From contig JBBPIE010000015.1 in assembly GCA_038040485.1 (NCBI GenBank), positions 62,001 through 126,000 on the forward strand: 64,000 bases of DNA, written 5' to 3'. Of this stretch, positions 49,322 through 56,464 are shown in pieces. A model generated the notes under the pieces. That model was not told the DNA's origin. It ran no database searches and saw nothing but the letters and a program-made list of their open reading frames with translations. The position numbers were made by a program, and so were the translations under genes. Source of the stretch: Onstottus_B arcticum. GTDB taxonomy: Bacteria > Acidobacteriota > Blastocatellia > UBA7656. Each line of letters starts with the position of its first letter. The first letter of the stretch is position 1.

Positions 49322-50217
49322 TCGCTTTCGTCGATAAAGCGCCGGTCGATGCCCGCGTAGGCATCGATGCGCCGATCGCGCAGGAAAGGCCAGTTGCGCC
49401 TCACCTCTTCTATTCGAGCCGGATCCACCTCGCCGATCAACACTTCCTCTCGATCGGCCGAGCCTTCAGCAATCACCACTCCGAACGGGTCAACCACGAA
49501 CGAAGAACCCCAGAACTCGATTCCTGCTCCGCCGTCCGGCGGTTTCTCGTGGCCCACTCGATTCACCGAAGCGACATAGACTCCGTTTGCGATTGCGTGC
49601 GAGCGTTGGATAGTTCTCCAGGCATCGCGTTGCGCCGCGCCATGAGCTTCCTTCTCGTGCGGATGCCAGCCAATCGCCGTAGGATAGAACAACACGTTCG
49701 CGCCTCGAAGCGCCGTCAGCCTTGCGCCCTCTGGATACCACTGGTCCCAACAGATCAAGGTTCCGATCTTGCCTGCCGCAGTTTCAAAGGCACGAAAGCC
49801 GAGGTCTCCCGGCGTGAAGTAAAACTTCTCGTAGTAAGCCGGATCGTCGGGAATGTGCATCTTGCGATAAATGCCCGATACGCTGCCTTCGGTGTCGATC
49901 AGCGCGGCGCTGTTGTGATAGAGACCGGCTGCGCGGCGTTCAAAGACCGGCGCGACGATGGTGACTCTTCTTTCGCGAGCGACGCGGCCCAGAGCTTCGG
50001 TTGAAGATCCGGGGATCGTCTCAGCCAGATCGAACAGCGCGGCGTCTTCTCGCTGACAGAAGTACTGCGAGCGGAACAGCTCAGGCAGGCAGATCACTTG
50101 CGCGCCGAGTTCGGCCGCTTGTTCGACAAACGAGACCGCACGGCGAAGGTTCTCGTTCGTGTCAGACGTCATCGCCATCTGCACAAGGCCGATTGTGAAT
50201 TTCGATGCCGCAGACAT
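49318..50217 (-). CDS. aguB: N-carbamoylputrescine amidase (nitrilase superfamily)
   Basis: Releases CO2 and ammonia from N-carbamoylputrescine to give putrescine. 299 residues from the ATG at 50217 (the frame runs on to 50265 without support). Nitrilase triad: glutamate in CLPELF, lysine in YRKMHIPDD, cysteine in TLICWDQWYPE. FYFTPGDLGF and the QMAMTSDTNENL N-terminus are typical of AguB-type amidases. It overlaps the deiminase gene, so the two steps are made from one mRNA. No arginine decarboxylase, the source of agmatine, is present in this window. Confidence 0.95.
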   Translation of the reverse strand: MSAASKFTIGLVQMAMTSDTNENLRRAVSFVEQAAELGAQVICLPELFRSQYFCQREDAALFDLAETIPGSSTEALGRVARERRVTIVAPVFERRAAGLYHNSAALIDTEGSVSGIYRKMHIPDDPAYYEKFYFTPGDLGFRAFETAAGKIGTLICWDQWYPEGARLTALRGANVLFYPTAIGWHPHEKEAHGAAQRDAWRTIQRSHAIANGVYVASVNRVGHEKPPDGGAGIEFWGSSFVVDPFGVVIAEGSADREEVLIGEVDPARIEEVRRNWPFLRDRRIDAYAGIDRRFIDESE

Positions 50218-50271
50218 AGGCAAGAGCTTACACAACTTCGCATCGGGCTCCAAGCAAGGCGGCATTCCGAT

Positions 50272-50422
50272 AGTGTCCTACTTGTGTGTTGCTCGATTGG
50301 AAAACCGCCAAGACGCCAAGGACGCCAGGTCAGACCAAGAATCCGTTGAGAATCTTGGCGCTCTCGGCGTCTTGGCGGTTGGTCGATTCGCCGACAAACG
50401 AGCAACACAACTTTAGGACACT
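50272..50422. repeat. Large nested inverted repeat (family C-like)
   Basis: Outer arms: 50272-50295 (agtgtcctacttgtgtgttgctcg) and 50399-50422 (the imperfect complement). Inner arms: about 50302-50328 (aaaccgccaagacgccaag) and 50353-50380 (cttggcg...cgtcttggcggtt). The element fills most of the 340-nt gap between aguB and the C25-like gene and lies in the divergent space where a promoter for either gene would be sought. Confidence 0.75.
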
Positions 50423-50557
50423 AACCGGCATTCCCGCCCGAGCACGCCTAAACGACTACCACTTTGCATTGCGGAGCGTCTGTTTTTCGTCCCTAATAAC
50501 TAGCGGATAAGCAAATCCGGACCGTAAGACCACATTTCGATTCGAGGAGAACGAGTA

Positions 50558-52090
50558 ATGGATGACAAAATCATAGTAACCAATCTGGGGAGACTGAAGG
50601 CAAAGTACGGCCTGAGCGGAGCCGCCAAAATTAAAGCCGCAGTCAAGAAGCTGGCCGCGGCCGACAAGCTACGCGGGCTCGATACGCGGCTCATCGCGTT
50701 GGATGATGCGGCCGCGATGAAGAAGCTAAAAGCACCGCCCGTCACCAAGGCTGCCGACCCTAAGCAGAACAAAGAGGCCATCGACGCAGTCTGCAAGAAA
50801 CTCTCGCCTGACTATCTTGTAATCCTTGGCGCGCCCGATGTGATTCCGCATCAAGACCTGAAGAACCCCGTGTTTGATCCGCCCGAGGAACCTGACCAGT
50901 TCGCCCTTAGCGATTTGCCATATGCCTGCGAGGCTCCTTACAGCCGCAGCCCTGAGAACTTCACCGGCCCCTCGCGCGTTGTTGGCCGCATCCCTGATCT
51001 CACCGGATCGAATGACCCTTCATACCTGATCGGGTTGCTGGACACAGCCACCAACTCGAAGTCGCTCCCCGTTTCCGAGTATTTGAGGTATCACAGTATC
51101 AGCGCGAAAGTGTGGGAAGCTTCGACCAGGTTGAGCCTGGACAATATGTTCGGCTCGAACGCAGACCTTCACCTTTCTCCGAAGAAAGGGCCAAAATGGG
51201 CGACAAACCAGGTTGGACGAAGGGTTCACTTCATCAACTGTCACGGCGCCGAAGCGACGTCTCAGTTCTTTGGCCAGTCGGGTCAGAGCTTTCCTATTGC
51301 CCACGAAGCAAAGCTGGTGAAGGGCAAAATCAGTGAAGGAACCGTGGCGTCCGTCGAGTGCTGCTACGGCGCGCAGCTTTACGACTCCTCAGTCCTTGGG
51401 GACGGTCCTCCGATTTGCAACACCTACCTTGAAGGCAAGGCATACGGATTCTTCGGAAGCACAACGATCGCCTATGGGCCGGCGGAGGGCAACGGCGGCG
51501 CCGACCTGATATGCCAGTTCTTCGTTCTGCAAGTGCTTGGGGGCGCGTCGCTGGGACGCGCTGCGCTGGAGGCGCAACAACAGTTCATAGCGTCGGCGCC
51601 TCAGATGGACCCAACCGACGTGAAGACAATGGCTCAGTTCATCCTCCTGGGCGATCCTTCGATTCACCCGGTCTCGGTTGTGGCGCCGCAAACCGCAATT
51701 GCCGCTGGGACGCGAGCCGGCAAATCGGCCGGCGATGCAGTCGACCGCGGTGGCCGCCGGCAACAGCTTCACGCCAAAGGTATGTGGCTTGCCAAGAACC
51801 AGCCAGTCGCGACGGGTTCGGGGACAAAGAAACGATCCAGTTCAGTTGATGCGAGTCTCAAGAAGATAGCCGACAAAGTTAACGTGAAGGTCAACCGCAC
51901 GATGTCGTTCCAAATCAAGCGCGGGGTTGTGCCCAAGTCGAAGATGGCCAAAGCAATCACTCCAACCGCCTTTCACGTGGCGTTAGGGGTTGCTCCGATG
52001 AAGAAGGCTCGCACGCCGCAGGTGGTTGCAGTCGTGGCCAAGGAAGTCGCCGGGAAGATCGTTTCCTTCCGCGCACTGCATCGGCGGTAG
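50558..52090 (+). CDS. Gingipain-like (C25, caspase-fold) protein, predicted cytoplasmic
   Basis: A 510-residue protein of the C25 cysteine peptidase (gingipain) type. Seen: KLSPDYLVILGAPDVIPHQD (C25 entry strand), SDLPYACEAPY, histidine H229 in VHFINCHGAEA, cysteine C268 in VASVECCYGAQ (C-x-x-G), and FILLGDPSIHPVSV (the GDP[ST] motif of C25). These are the clan CD catalytic dyad signatures. Unlike secreted gingipains there is no signal peptide. The C-terminal 140 residues are Lys-rich and unrecognised. GAGGAG precedes the ATG at 50558. Catalysis is inferred. A 77-residue gene follows after 13 nt and a metallophosphoesterase after that. Confidence 0.8.
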   Translation: MDDKIIVTNLGRLKAKYGLSGAAKIKAAVKKLAAADKLRGLDTRLIALDDAAAMKKLKAPPVTKAADPKQNKEAIDAVCKKLSPDYLVILGAPDVIPHQDLKNPVFDPPEEPDQFALSDLPYACEAPYSRSPENFTGPSRVVGRIPDLTGSNDPSYLIGLLDTATNSKSLPVSEYLRYHSISAKVWEASTRLSLDNMFGSNADLHLSPKKGPKWATNQVGRRVHFINCHGAEATSQFFGQSGQSFPIAHEAKLVKGKISEGTVASVECCYGAQLYDSSVLGDGPPICNTYLEGKAYGFFGSTTIAYGPAEGNGGADLICQFFVLQVLGGASLGRAALEAQQQFIASAPQMDPTDVKTMAQFILLGDPSIHPVSVVAPQTAIAAGTRAGKSAGDAVDRGGRRQQLHAKGMWLAKNQPVATGSGTKKRSSSVDASLKKIADKVNVKVNRTMSFQIKRGVVPKSKMAKAITPTAFHVALGVAPMKKARTPQVVAVVAKEVAGKIVSFRALHRR

Positions 52091-52103
52091 TATAGTCTTC
52101 GCA

Positions 52104-52337
52104 ATGGAACTTAGTGGACTGGTCATCAAGGAAGTTGTCGGCAAAGGGTCTAAGAGCGAACACGACGCCGTGCTGCTTGAAGCAAAGGACGGCAAGTACG
52201 TGCTCAGGCGGCGCGGCGGAAACCCGTTCAAAGACCCTGAGCTTGATCAATTGGTCGGCAAGCGCATCCGGGCGAACGGTGTGCTGACCGGCTACACGTT
52301 CGTAATGAGTGACTGGGTGGAAGCGGACAGCGCTTAG
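52104..52337 (+). CDS. Small protein between the C25-like and phosphoesterase genes
   Basis: Encodes 77 residues; the ATG at 52104 is 13 nt beyond the C25-like stop. The frame is open upstream inside that gene. Predicted as a small beta-barrel (LVIKEVVGKGSKSEHDAVLLE, KYVLRRRGG, GKRIRANGVLTGYTFVMSDW), which reads like an OB-fold-type module; no family named. Probably co-transcribed with the peptidase-like gene and possibly its partner or inhibitor; that is inference from spacing only. Confidence 0.6.
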   Translation: MELSGLVIKEVVGKGSKSEHDAVLLEAKDGKYVLRRRGGNPFKDPELDQLVGKRIRANGVLTGYTFVMSDWVEADSA

Positions 52338-52360
52338 TTCTGAGTGTAAGTCTGCGTGCT

Positions 52361-52453
52361 GCTGTACGGGTGGCTCTCCGTGGCCGCCCCACCCCGACTA
52401 AAGAAGTCTGGTGGGCCAAAAGGCGCGGCCACTGAGTGCCCGCGCGTACCAGG
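52361..52453. repeat. Family B inverted repeat, fourth copy
   Basis: Left arm about 52361-52391 (gctgtacgggtggctctccgtggcc) and right arm about 52421-52453 (aggcgcggccactgagtgcccgcgcgtaccagg) are weakly complementary; the right arm is degraded relative to the other three copies. It separates the 77-residue gene from the metallophosphoesterase gene. Confidence 0.65.
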
Positions 52454-52514
52454 CTCGCAATTCAATTGCGCGTATCGCAGTCCGCACCACCATTCCTCAG
52501 AGTTGGAGGTCCCC

Positions 52515-53840
52515 ATGAACGAGCTTACCGGTGACCGCGAAGTCGTGCTCAAGGTCCTGAGAGAAACCATCAACCAGCTTGGGCGTAGTCATCCCAAGAC
52601 AGCTCGGGCCGGAGTAAAGTCGCTCAACCTTAAAAGTGCAGCGCAATGGCCCGAACAGCGAGACGATATCGTTGCTCGTCTCCAGCGCGCTTATGACCGC
52701 GCCAAAGACGAGAAGCTCGTAGTACAGGCAAAGTCCGCTCTGCGCGGCATCCCCGAAGAACCGTGGTACGCGCCGAGAGATCAGACCATCGCTTTGATTC
52801 AAAGCGCGATGGATGAGTACCTGAAAAAACGAGACGCCAAAGCTGCACGCGCCGCGAAGAAAGCGAAGCCCGGCGCGAAAGCCCTTTCCCGCTCAGCCGC
52901 AAAATCCGAAGCTGCAAAAGCCTTGCTGGGTGAGCGCTTCGACACGCTTGATCCAGGTTGGGCCGAAGTCGCCCTCGAGAAACTAAAGCTGCTGTTCAGA
53001 AAGAAAGCCAAGTTCATCACTCACAAGAAGGCTACCGACTTCCGATTAAAGCTTGCCGCTCGCGCGAGGATCGCCATTGTTGGAGATTGGGGCGGCGGCA
53101 ACGAAGCGGCGAAGCTGATCGCTCAGCAGATAAAAGCTCACAAGCCTGATCACGTCATTCATCTGGGCGACGTTTACTACGCGGGCACCGAGGACGAGGT
53201 GAATGATCGCTTTTTGAGGCTGTGGAAATTCTGGGATACGCCCGCGACGCCCGGCAGGTCGTTGGCGCTCAATTCGAACCACGAGATGTATGGCGGCGGT
53301 CACGCTTACTTCAAGATCACCTTGAAAGAGTTCAAGCAGCCGGCCAGCTACTTTAGTTTGGGCAATGACCACTGGCGGTTCATCGGGCTCGACACCGGAT
53401 ACGTGAACAACAATCTGAACAAGGAGCAGGTTGATTGGCTGGCGGCGCAGTTGAACGGCACGGCGAAGAACATTCTGCTGACTCATCACCAGCTCTTCTC
53501 TGCTTACGAGGAATCGGGTGAGCCAATCGCGGGCTGGCTCAAACCGTTCCTGGACGCTGGAAAGATCACCGGATGGCTTTGGGGACACGAACACCTGATG
53601 GTCGTCTACAAAGCCTTCATGAAAACAAAAGCACGTTGCGTAGGCAACGGTTGCTTTCCATACGATGTGCCTCCGGCTGTTCCGCCACGTCCCGGCGTTC
53701 CGGTCGAGTTCGTCAATCGGCGGCGTCAGTCCAACGGCCGCGGCATGCACAGCTTCGCGCTGCTGACGATCGATGGTCCCAACCTGCATGTGGACTATAT
53801 CGATCAGGACGGCGTGGTTTCGTTCAAAGAAGACTGGTGA
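52515..53840 (+). CDS. Calcineurin-like metallophosphoesterase
   Basis: A 441-residue protein. The N-terminal 185 residues are helical and Lys/Ala-rich (AARAAKKAKPGAKALS), unrecognised. The catalytic domain follows: G190-D191-W192, the GDV at 218-220 of HLGDVYYAG, the N255-H256-E257 motif, LTHHQLF with H324/H325, and GHEH 357-360. All metal ligands of the calcineurin-like fold are present, so activity is likely; substrate (phosphoprotein, nucleotide or lipid) is unknown. GGAGG at 52505-52509 selects the ATG at 52515. It shares strand and neighbourhood with the C25-like gene. Confidence 0.88.
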   Translation: MNELTGDREVVLKVLRETINQLGRSHPKTARAGVKSLNLKSAAQWPEQRDDIVARLQRAYDRAKDEKLVVQAKSALRGIPEEPWYAPRDQTIALIQSAMDEYLKKRDAKAARAAKKAKPGAKALSRSAAKSEAAKALLGERFDTLDPGWAEVALEKLKLLFRKKAKFITHKKATDFRLKLAARARIAIVGDWGGGNEAAKLIAQQIKAHKPDHVIHLGDVYYAGTEDEVNDRFLRLWKFWDTPATPGRSLALNSNHEMYGGGHAYFKITLKEFKQPASYFSLGNDHWRFIGLDTGYVNNNLNKEQVDWLAAQLNGTAKNILLTHHQLFSAYEESGEPIAGWLKPFLDAGKITGWLWGHEHLMVVYKAFMKTKARCVGNGCFPYDVPPAVPPRPGVPVEFVNRRRQSNGRGMHSFALLTIDGPNLHVDYIDQDGVVSFKEDW

Positions 53841-53890
53841 TGTATCGACCCGTGTCATCATCTAAGACAGGCTCATCGCCGCTACGCCGC

Positions 53891-53944
53891 GAAGACACAA
53901 AGCAACACCAAGCCTGACTTGGTGCGGCTTCGTGTCTTTGTGCC
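53891..53944. repeat. Inverted repeat (gaagacacaaagcaacacc), family C-like
   Basis: Arms 53891-53914 and 53921-53944 are near-complementary around a short loop (gaagacacaaagc / ctttgtgtcttc-type). It lies 50 nt past the metallophosphoesterase stop. The rest of the 348-nt gap up to the radical SAM gene (53945-54188) shows nothing else recognisable. Confidence 0.7.
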
Positions 53945-54188
53945 TTAGTGGCAAGGTCTTTTTGCGCACTGCTAACGTTTCCTTGCGGTCTAGCTCTCTC
54001 CTTCCTGAACATCGCCAGCTTTCTTAATCGCCTTGCCCGTGATACCCTTCGGGGCGTCGGTTCTTCAATCAATTACGGCGAACACCGTACGGCGTCACTT
54101 TCACCGAGGGGACTTCAACGCCGCTCTCACAGATCGATCCTGATCAACCGCCATGTGTCGAGTTGCCTCGAGTTTGAAAGGAAGACCT

Positions 54189-55748
54189 ATGAGAATTCTG
54201 CTCTTCAATCCGGACAACGGAGTCACGCGGAACTTCATGCCGCACCTGTGGATGTTCCTGCTAAAGGCGCTGACTCCGCCTGAACACGAGGTCTTGTTGA
54301 TCGACGGCAATGCGCAGCGCATGGACGAAGATGGAATTGCGCGGTATGTCCTCGAACAAAAGATAGACCTCGTCGGCATCGGCGCGATGACCCGGATGAT
54401 ACAGAAGGCTTACCGGATGGCTGATGCGATTCGGGCTGTTGGCGTGCCGGTTGTGATGGGCGGTCCTCACGTGACCGAAGTGCCTGATGAAGCGCTCGGG
54501 CGCACCGGCGGTCCGCAACACGCCGACGCCATCGCTTTGGGTGAAGCTGATGAAACCTGGCCGAAGATCGTTGCCGACGCCGCGCGCGGCGAACTCAAAG
54601 ACATCTATCTGCCGGTCGACGAAGCGGGCAAGGAACGCAAGCCGAGTCTTGACTCGTATCCGTCGATTCCATGGGAGTCGATGGATCTGGATCAGTTCAA
54701 CATGGTGCCGGGCGTCTTTGCGCCGATGCTCAAGAAACTCGCAGGCGGGTGGGGCACGTTTCGACTGATACCGGTCGAGTCCGGGCGTGGATGCCCGTAT
54801 GGGTGTGAGTTCTGCACCGTGACCGGGTTCTTCGGCGACTCGATCAGGTTTCGAACCAATGAGAGCGTCGTGGATGAACTTCTCCGGTTGAAGGCGCGGG
54901 CTCGAAGCGAGAAGGGTCAGATCGCGGTCTTCTTTATCGATGACAATTTCGCAATCAACATCAAACGTACCAAGTCACTGCTTCGCGACATCATCGCCGC
55001 CGGCGCGCAACTGAATTGGGTCGCGCAGATCAGCGCTAACCTGCTGCGTGACGAGGAACTCGTCGATCTCATCGCGGCCTCGGGCGGCAAGTGGATCTTT
55101 ATCGGCATGGAATCGGTAGACACTACCAACCTTGCGATCGCAAACAAGAGCTTCAATAAACCTGATGAGTACCGCGGTGTGCTCGAACGACTCGCGCAGC
55201 GCGACGTTCACGCGATCACCTCGTTTATCTTCGGACTGGACAACGACACGCCAGGCGCAGCGGATCGAACGCTCGAGCATATTCGAAGCTGGCCGCCCGG
55301 GCTGCCGGTGTTTGGCACGCTCATTCCGTTCCCGTCGACGCCGTTGTACAAGAGGCTTGCGGTTGCCGGGCGGCTCACGCGGCCAGAGCATTGGCTGGAC
55401 TTTCAGCCTTACAAGATGGCTCACACGCCGTTGAAGATGAGCATCGACCAGACTCACGCCGAGGTGCTTCACGCATGGGCAAGCTCATACAGCCCCGAGG
55501 CGATCGGCGCAGCCGTTGACGCGATAAGCGACAAACCGGTCGGTCATCGCGTGAATATCCTAATTGCGCGCTTATGCTTTCGCGGAATCTACTTTCCGCA
55601 GATGGGCAAGTGGGAATGGACAAAGGTGATTGCTCAAAACCGTCGCACGATTTTCAAGATCATCCGCGAAGGCTTCGCCGCCCGCCGTCATTCCCGCGAG
55701 ATGCGCGAGCTACCGGGCCACACGCCCGATCCGGAGATGACGGTTTGA
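54189..55748 (+). CDS. B12-binding radical SAM protein
   Basis: A 519-residue class B-like radical SAM enzyme. The N-terminal cobalamin-binding domain (about 1-165) starts MRILLFNPDNGV and includes VGIGAMTRMI and VVMGGPHVTEVPDEAL. The 4Fe-4S cysteines are C202, C206 and C209 in RGCPYGCEFCTV. Downstream FIDDNFAIN and FIFGLDNDTPGAADRTLEHI are typical of the B12-radical SAM group with a DUF4070-like C-terminus. Substrate unknown: methylation or rearrangement of lipids or peptides. AAAGGAAG precedes the ATG at 54189. Needs cobalamin, which the adenosyltransferase at 13966 suggests is used. Confidence 0.92.
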   Translation: MRILLFNPDNGVTRNFMPHLWMFLLKALTPPEHEVLLIDGNAQRMDEDGIARYVLEQKIDLVGIGAMTRMIQKAYRMADAIRAVGVPVVMGGPHVTEVPDEALGRTGGPQHADAIALGEADETWPKIVADAARGELKDIYLPVDEAGKERKPSLDSYPSIPWESMDLDQFNMVPGVFAPMLKKLAGGWGTFRLIPVESGRGCPYGCEFCTVTGFFGDSIRFRTNESVVDELLRLKARARSEKGQIAVFFIDDNFAINIKRTKSLLRDIIAAGAQLNWVAQISANLLRDEELVDLIAASGGKWIFIGMESVDTTNLAIANKSFNKPDEYRGVLERLAQRDVHAITSFIFGLDNDTPGAADRTLEHIRSWPPGLPVFGTLIPFPSTPLYKRLAVAGRLTRPEHWLDFQPYKMAHTPLKMSIDQTHAEVLHAWASSYSPEAIGAAVDAISDKPVGHRVNILIARLCFRGIYFPQMGKWEWTKVIAQNRRTIFKIIREGFAARRHSREMRELPGHTPDPEMTV

Positions 55749-55908
55749 CGCGTGACAATTAGTTCGGTCTTCTCCAGTACGTTCGTAGAAATCTACTCCA
55801 AGGAAATCGTGTTGAGCCTGGCTCGCGGCGCTTGCTGCTCCAACAAGTCGAAGCAAAACGCTCGCTTCGGAGCCTAGTTTCTGAACACCAAAACGGCGGG
55901 CAGACGCG

Positions 55909-55937
55909 TTCGTTTGTTAGACAGCATTGTGTATAAT
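55909..55937 (+). promoter_or_regulatory. Putative promoter of toxin-antitoxin pair 2
   Basis: A perfect TATAAT lies at 55932-55937, 35 nt ahead of the antitoxin ATG. The hexamer 17 bp upstream (TTCGTT, 55909-55914) is a poor -35. Such a mixed promoter suits an autoregulated operon. Confidence 0.45.
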
Positions 55938-55971
55938 GCGAGCACGCAACTCGGAGCTTGAGGGATATCGT

Positions 55972-56151
55972 ATGAGTACCACAAAAGAAGAAGCGATCAA
56001 CCTGATAACCGGGCTGCCGGACGAGGCTAGCTGGGATGACATCATGTACGAGATGTATGTAAAGAAGAAAATCGAGTTGGGTATCAAGGCGTCCGATGAA
56101 GGGCGCGTCGTCCCGCACGAAGAAGTAAAGAGGATATTCTCAGTTGAATGA
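55972..56151 (+). CDS. Antitoxin of a ParE-type pair
   Basis: A 59-residue protein (MSTTKEEAINLI...), helical and acidic, preceding a ParE-like toxin with an ATGA overlap. The frame extends to 55927, but GAGGGA at about 55960 favours the ATG at 55972. The N-terminal KEEAINLITGLPDEASWDDIMYEMYVKKKIELGI pattern and C-terminal EVKRIFSVE resemble short antitoxins paired with ParE in many genomes. It should bind the toxin and its own promoter. Assigned from context. Confidence 0.72.
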   Translation: MSTTKEEAINLITGLPDEASWDDIMYEMYVKKKIELGIKASDEGRVVPHEEVKRIFSVE

Positions 56152-56456
56152 AGCTCTTCTGGACCGAACCCGCCATACAGGATCTGCGCGACTTGCGCGA
56201 CTACATCGCCGCTGACTCGGACTTTCACGCCGCTGATTTCATCGCGAGCATTGTCACACGCACCGAGCGACTGACGACTTTTCCGATGCTTGGCCGGATC
56301 GTATTCGAGGCGCAGGGCGAGGATATCAGAGAAATACTCTATCGCAGCTATCGCATTATCTATCGAATCGTTGGAGAGCGGATCGATGTGCTCGCGGTCA
56401 TCCACGGCAGCAGGGATCTCTGGGGCCAAGAACCGAAGCCTTGGGAGCTAGCATAA
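56148..56456 (+). CDS. ParE-family toxin
   Basis: A 102-residue toxin of the RelE/ParE superfamily. Typical segments: LFWTEPAIQDLRDLRDYIAAD, FIASIVTRTERLTTFPMLGRIV and the ParE signature REILYRSYRIIYRIVGERIDVLAVIHGSRD. ParE members inhibit gyrase; RelE members cleave mRNA. The YRSYRIIYRI strand and the final HGSRDL histidine favour ParE. Start ATG at 56148 overlaps the antitoxin stop. The giant BNR gene is convergent, only 8 nt away. Confidence 0.9.
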   Translation: MKLFWTEPAIQDLRDLRDYIAADSDFHAADFIASIVTRTERLTTFPMLGRIVFEAQGEDIREILYRSYRIIYRIVGERIDVLAVIHGSRDLWGQEPKPWELA

Positions 56457-56464
56457 ACGTCAAT

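Noticed and set aside
49054..50004. 316-codon open frame opposite aguA and aguB
   Set aside because: Overlaps both recognised enzymes on the other strand, without any domain.
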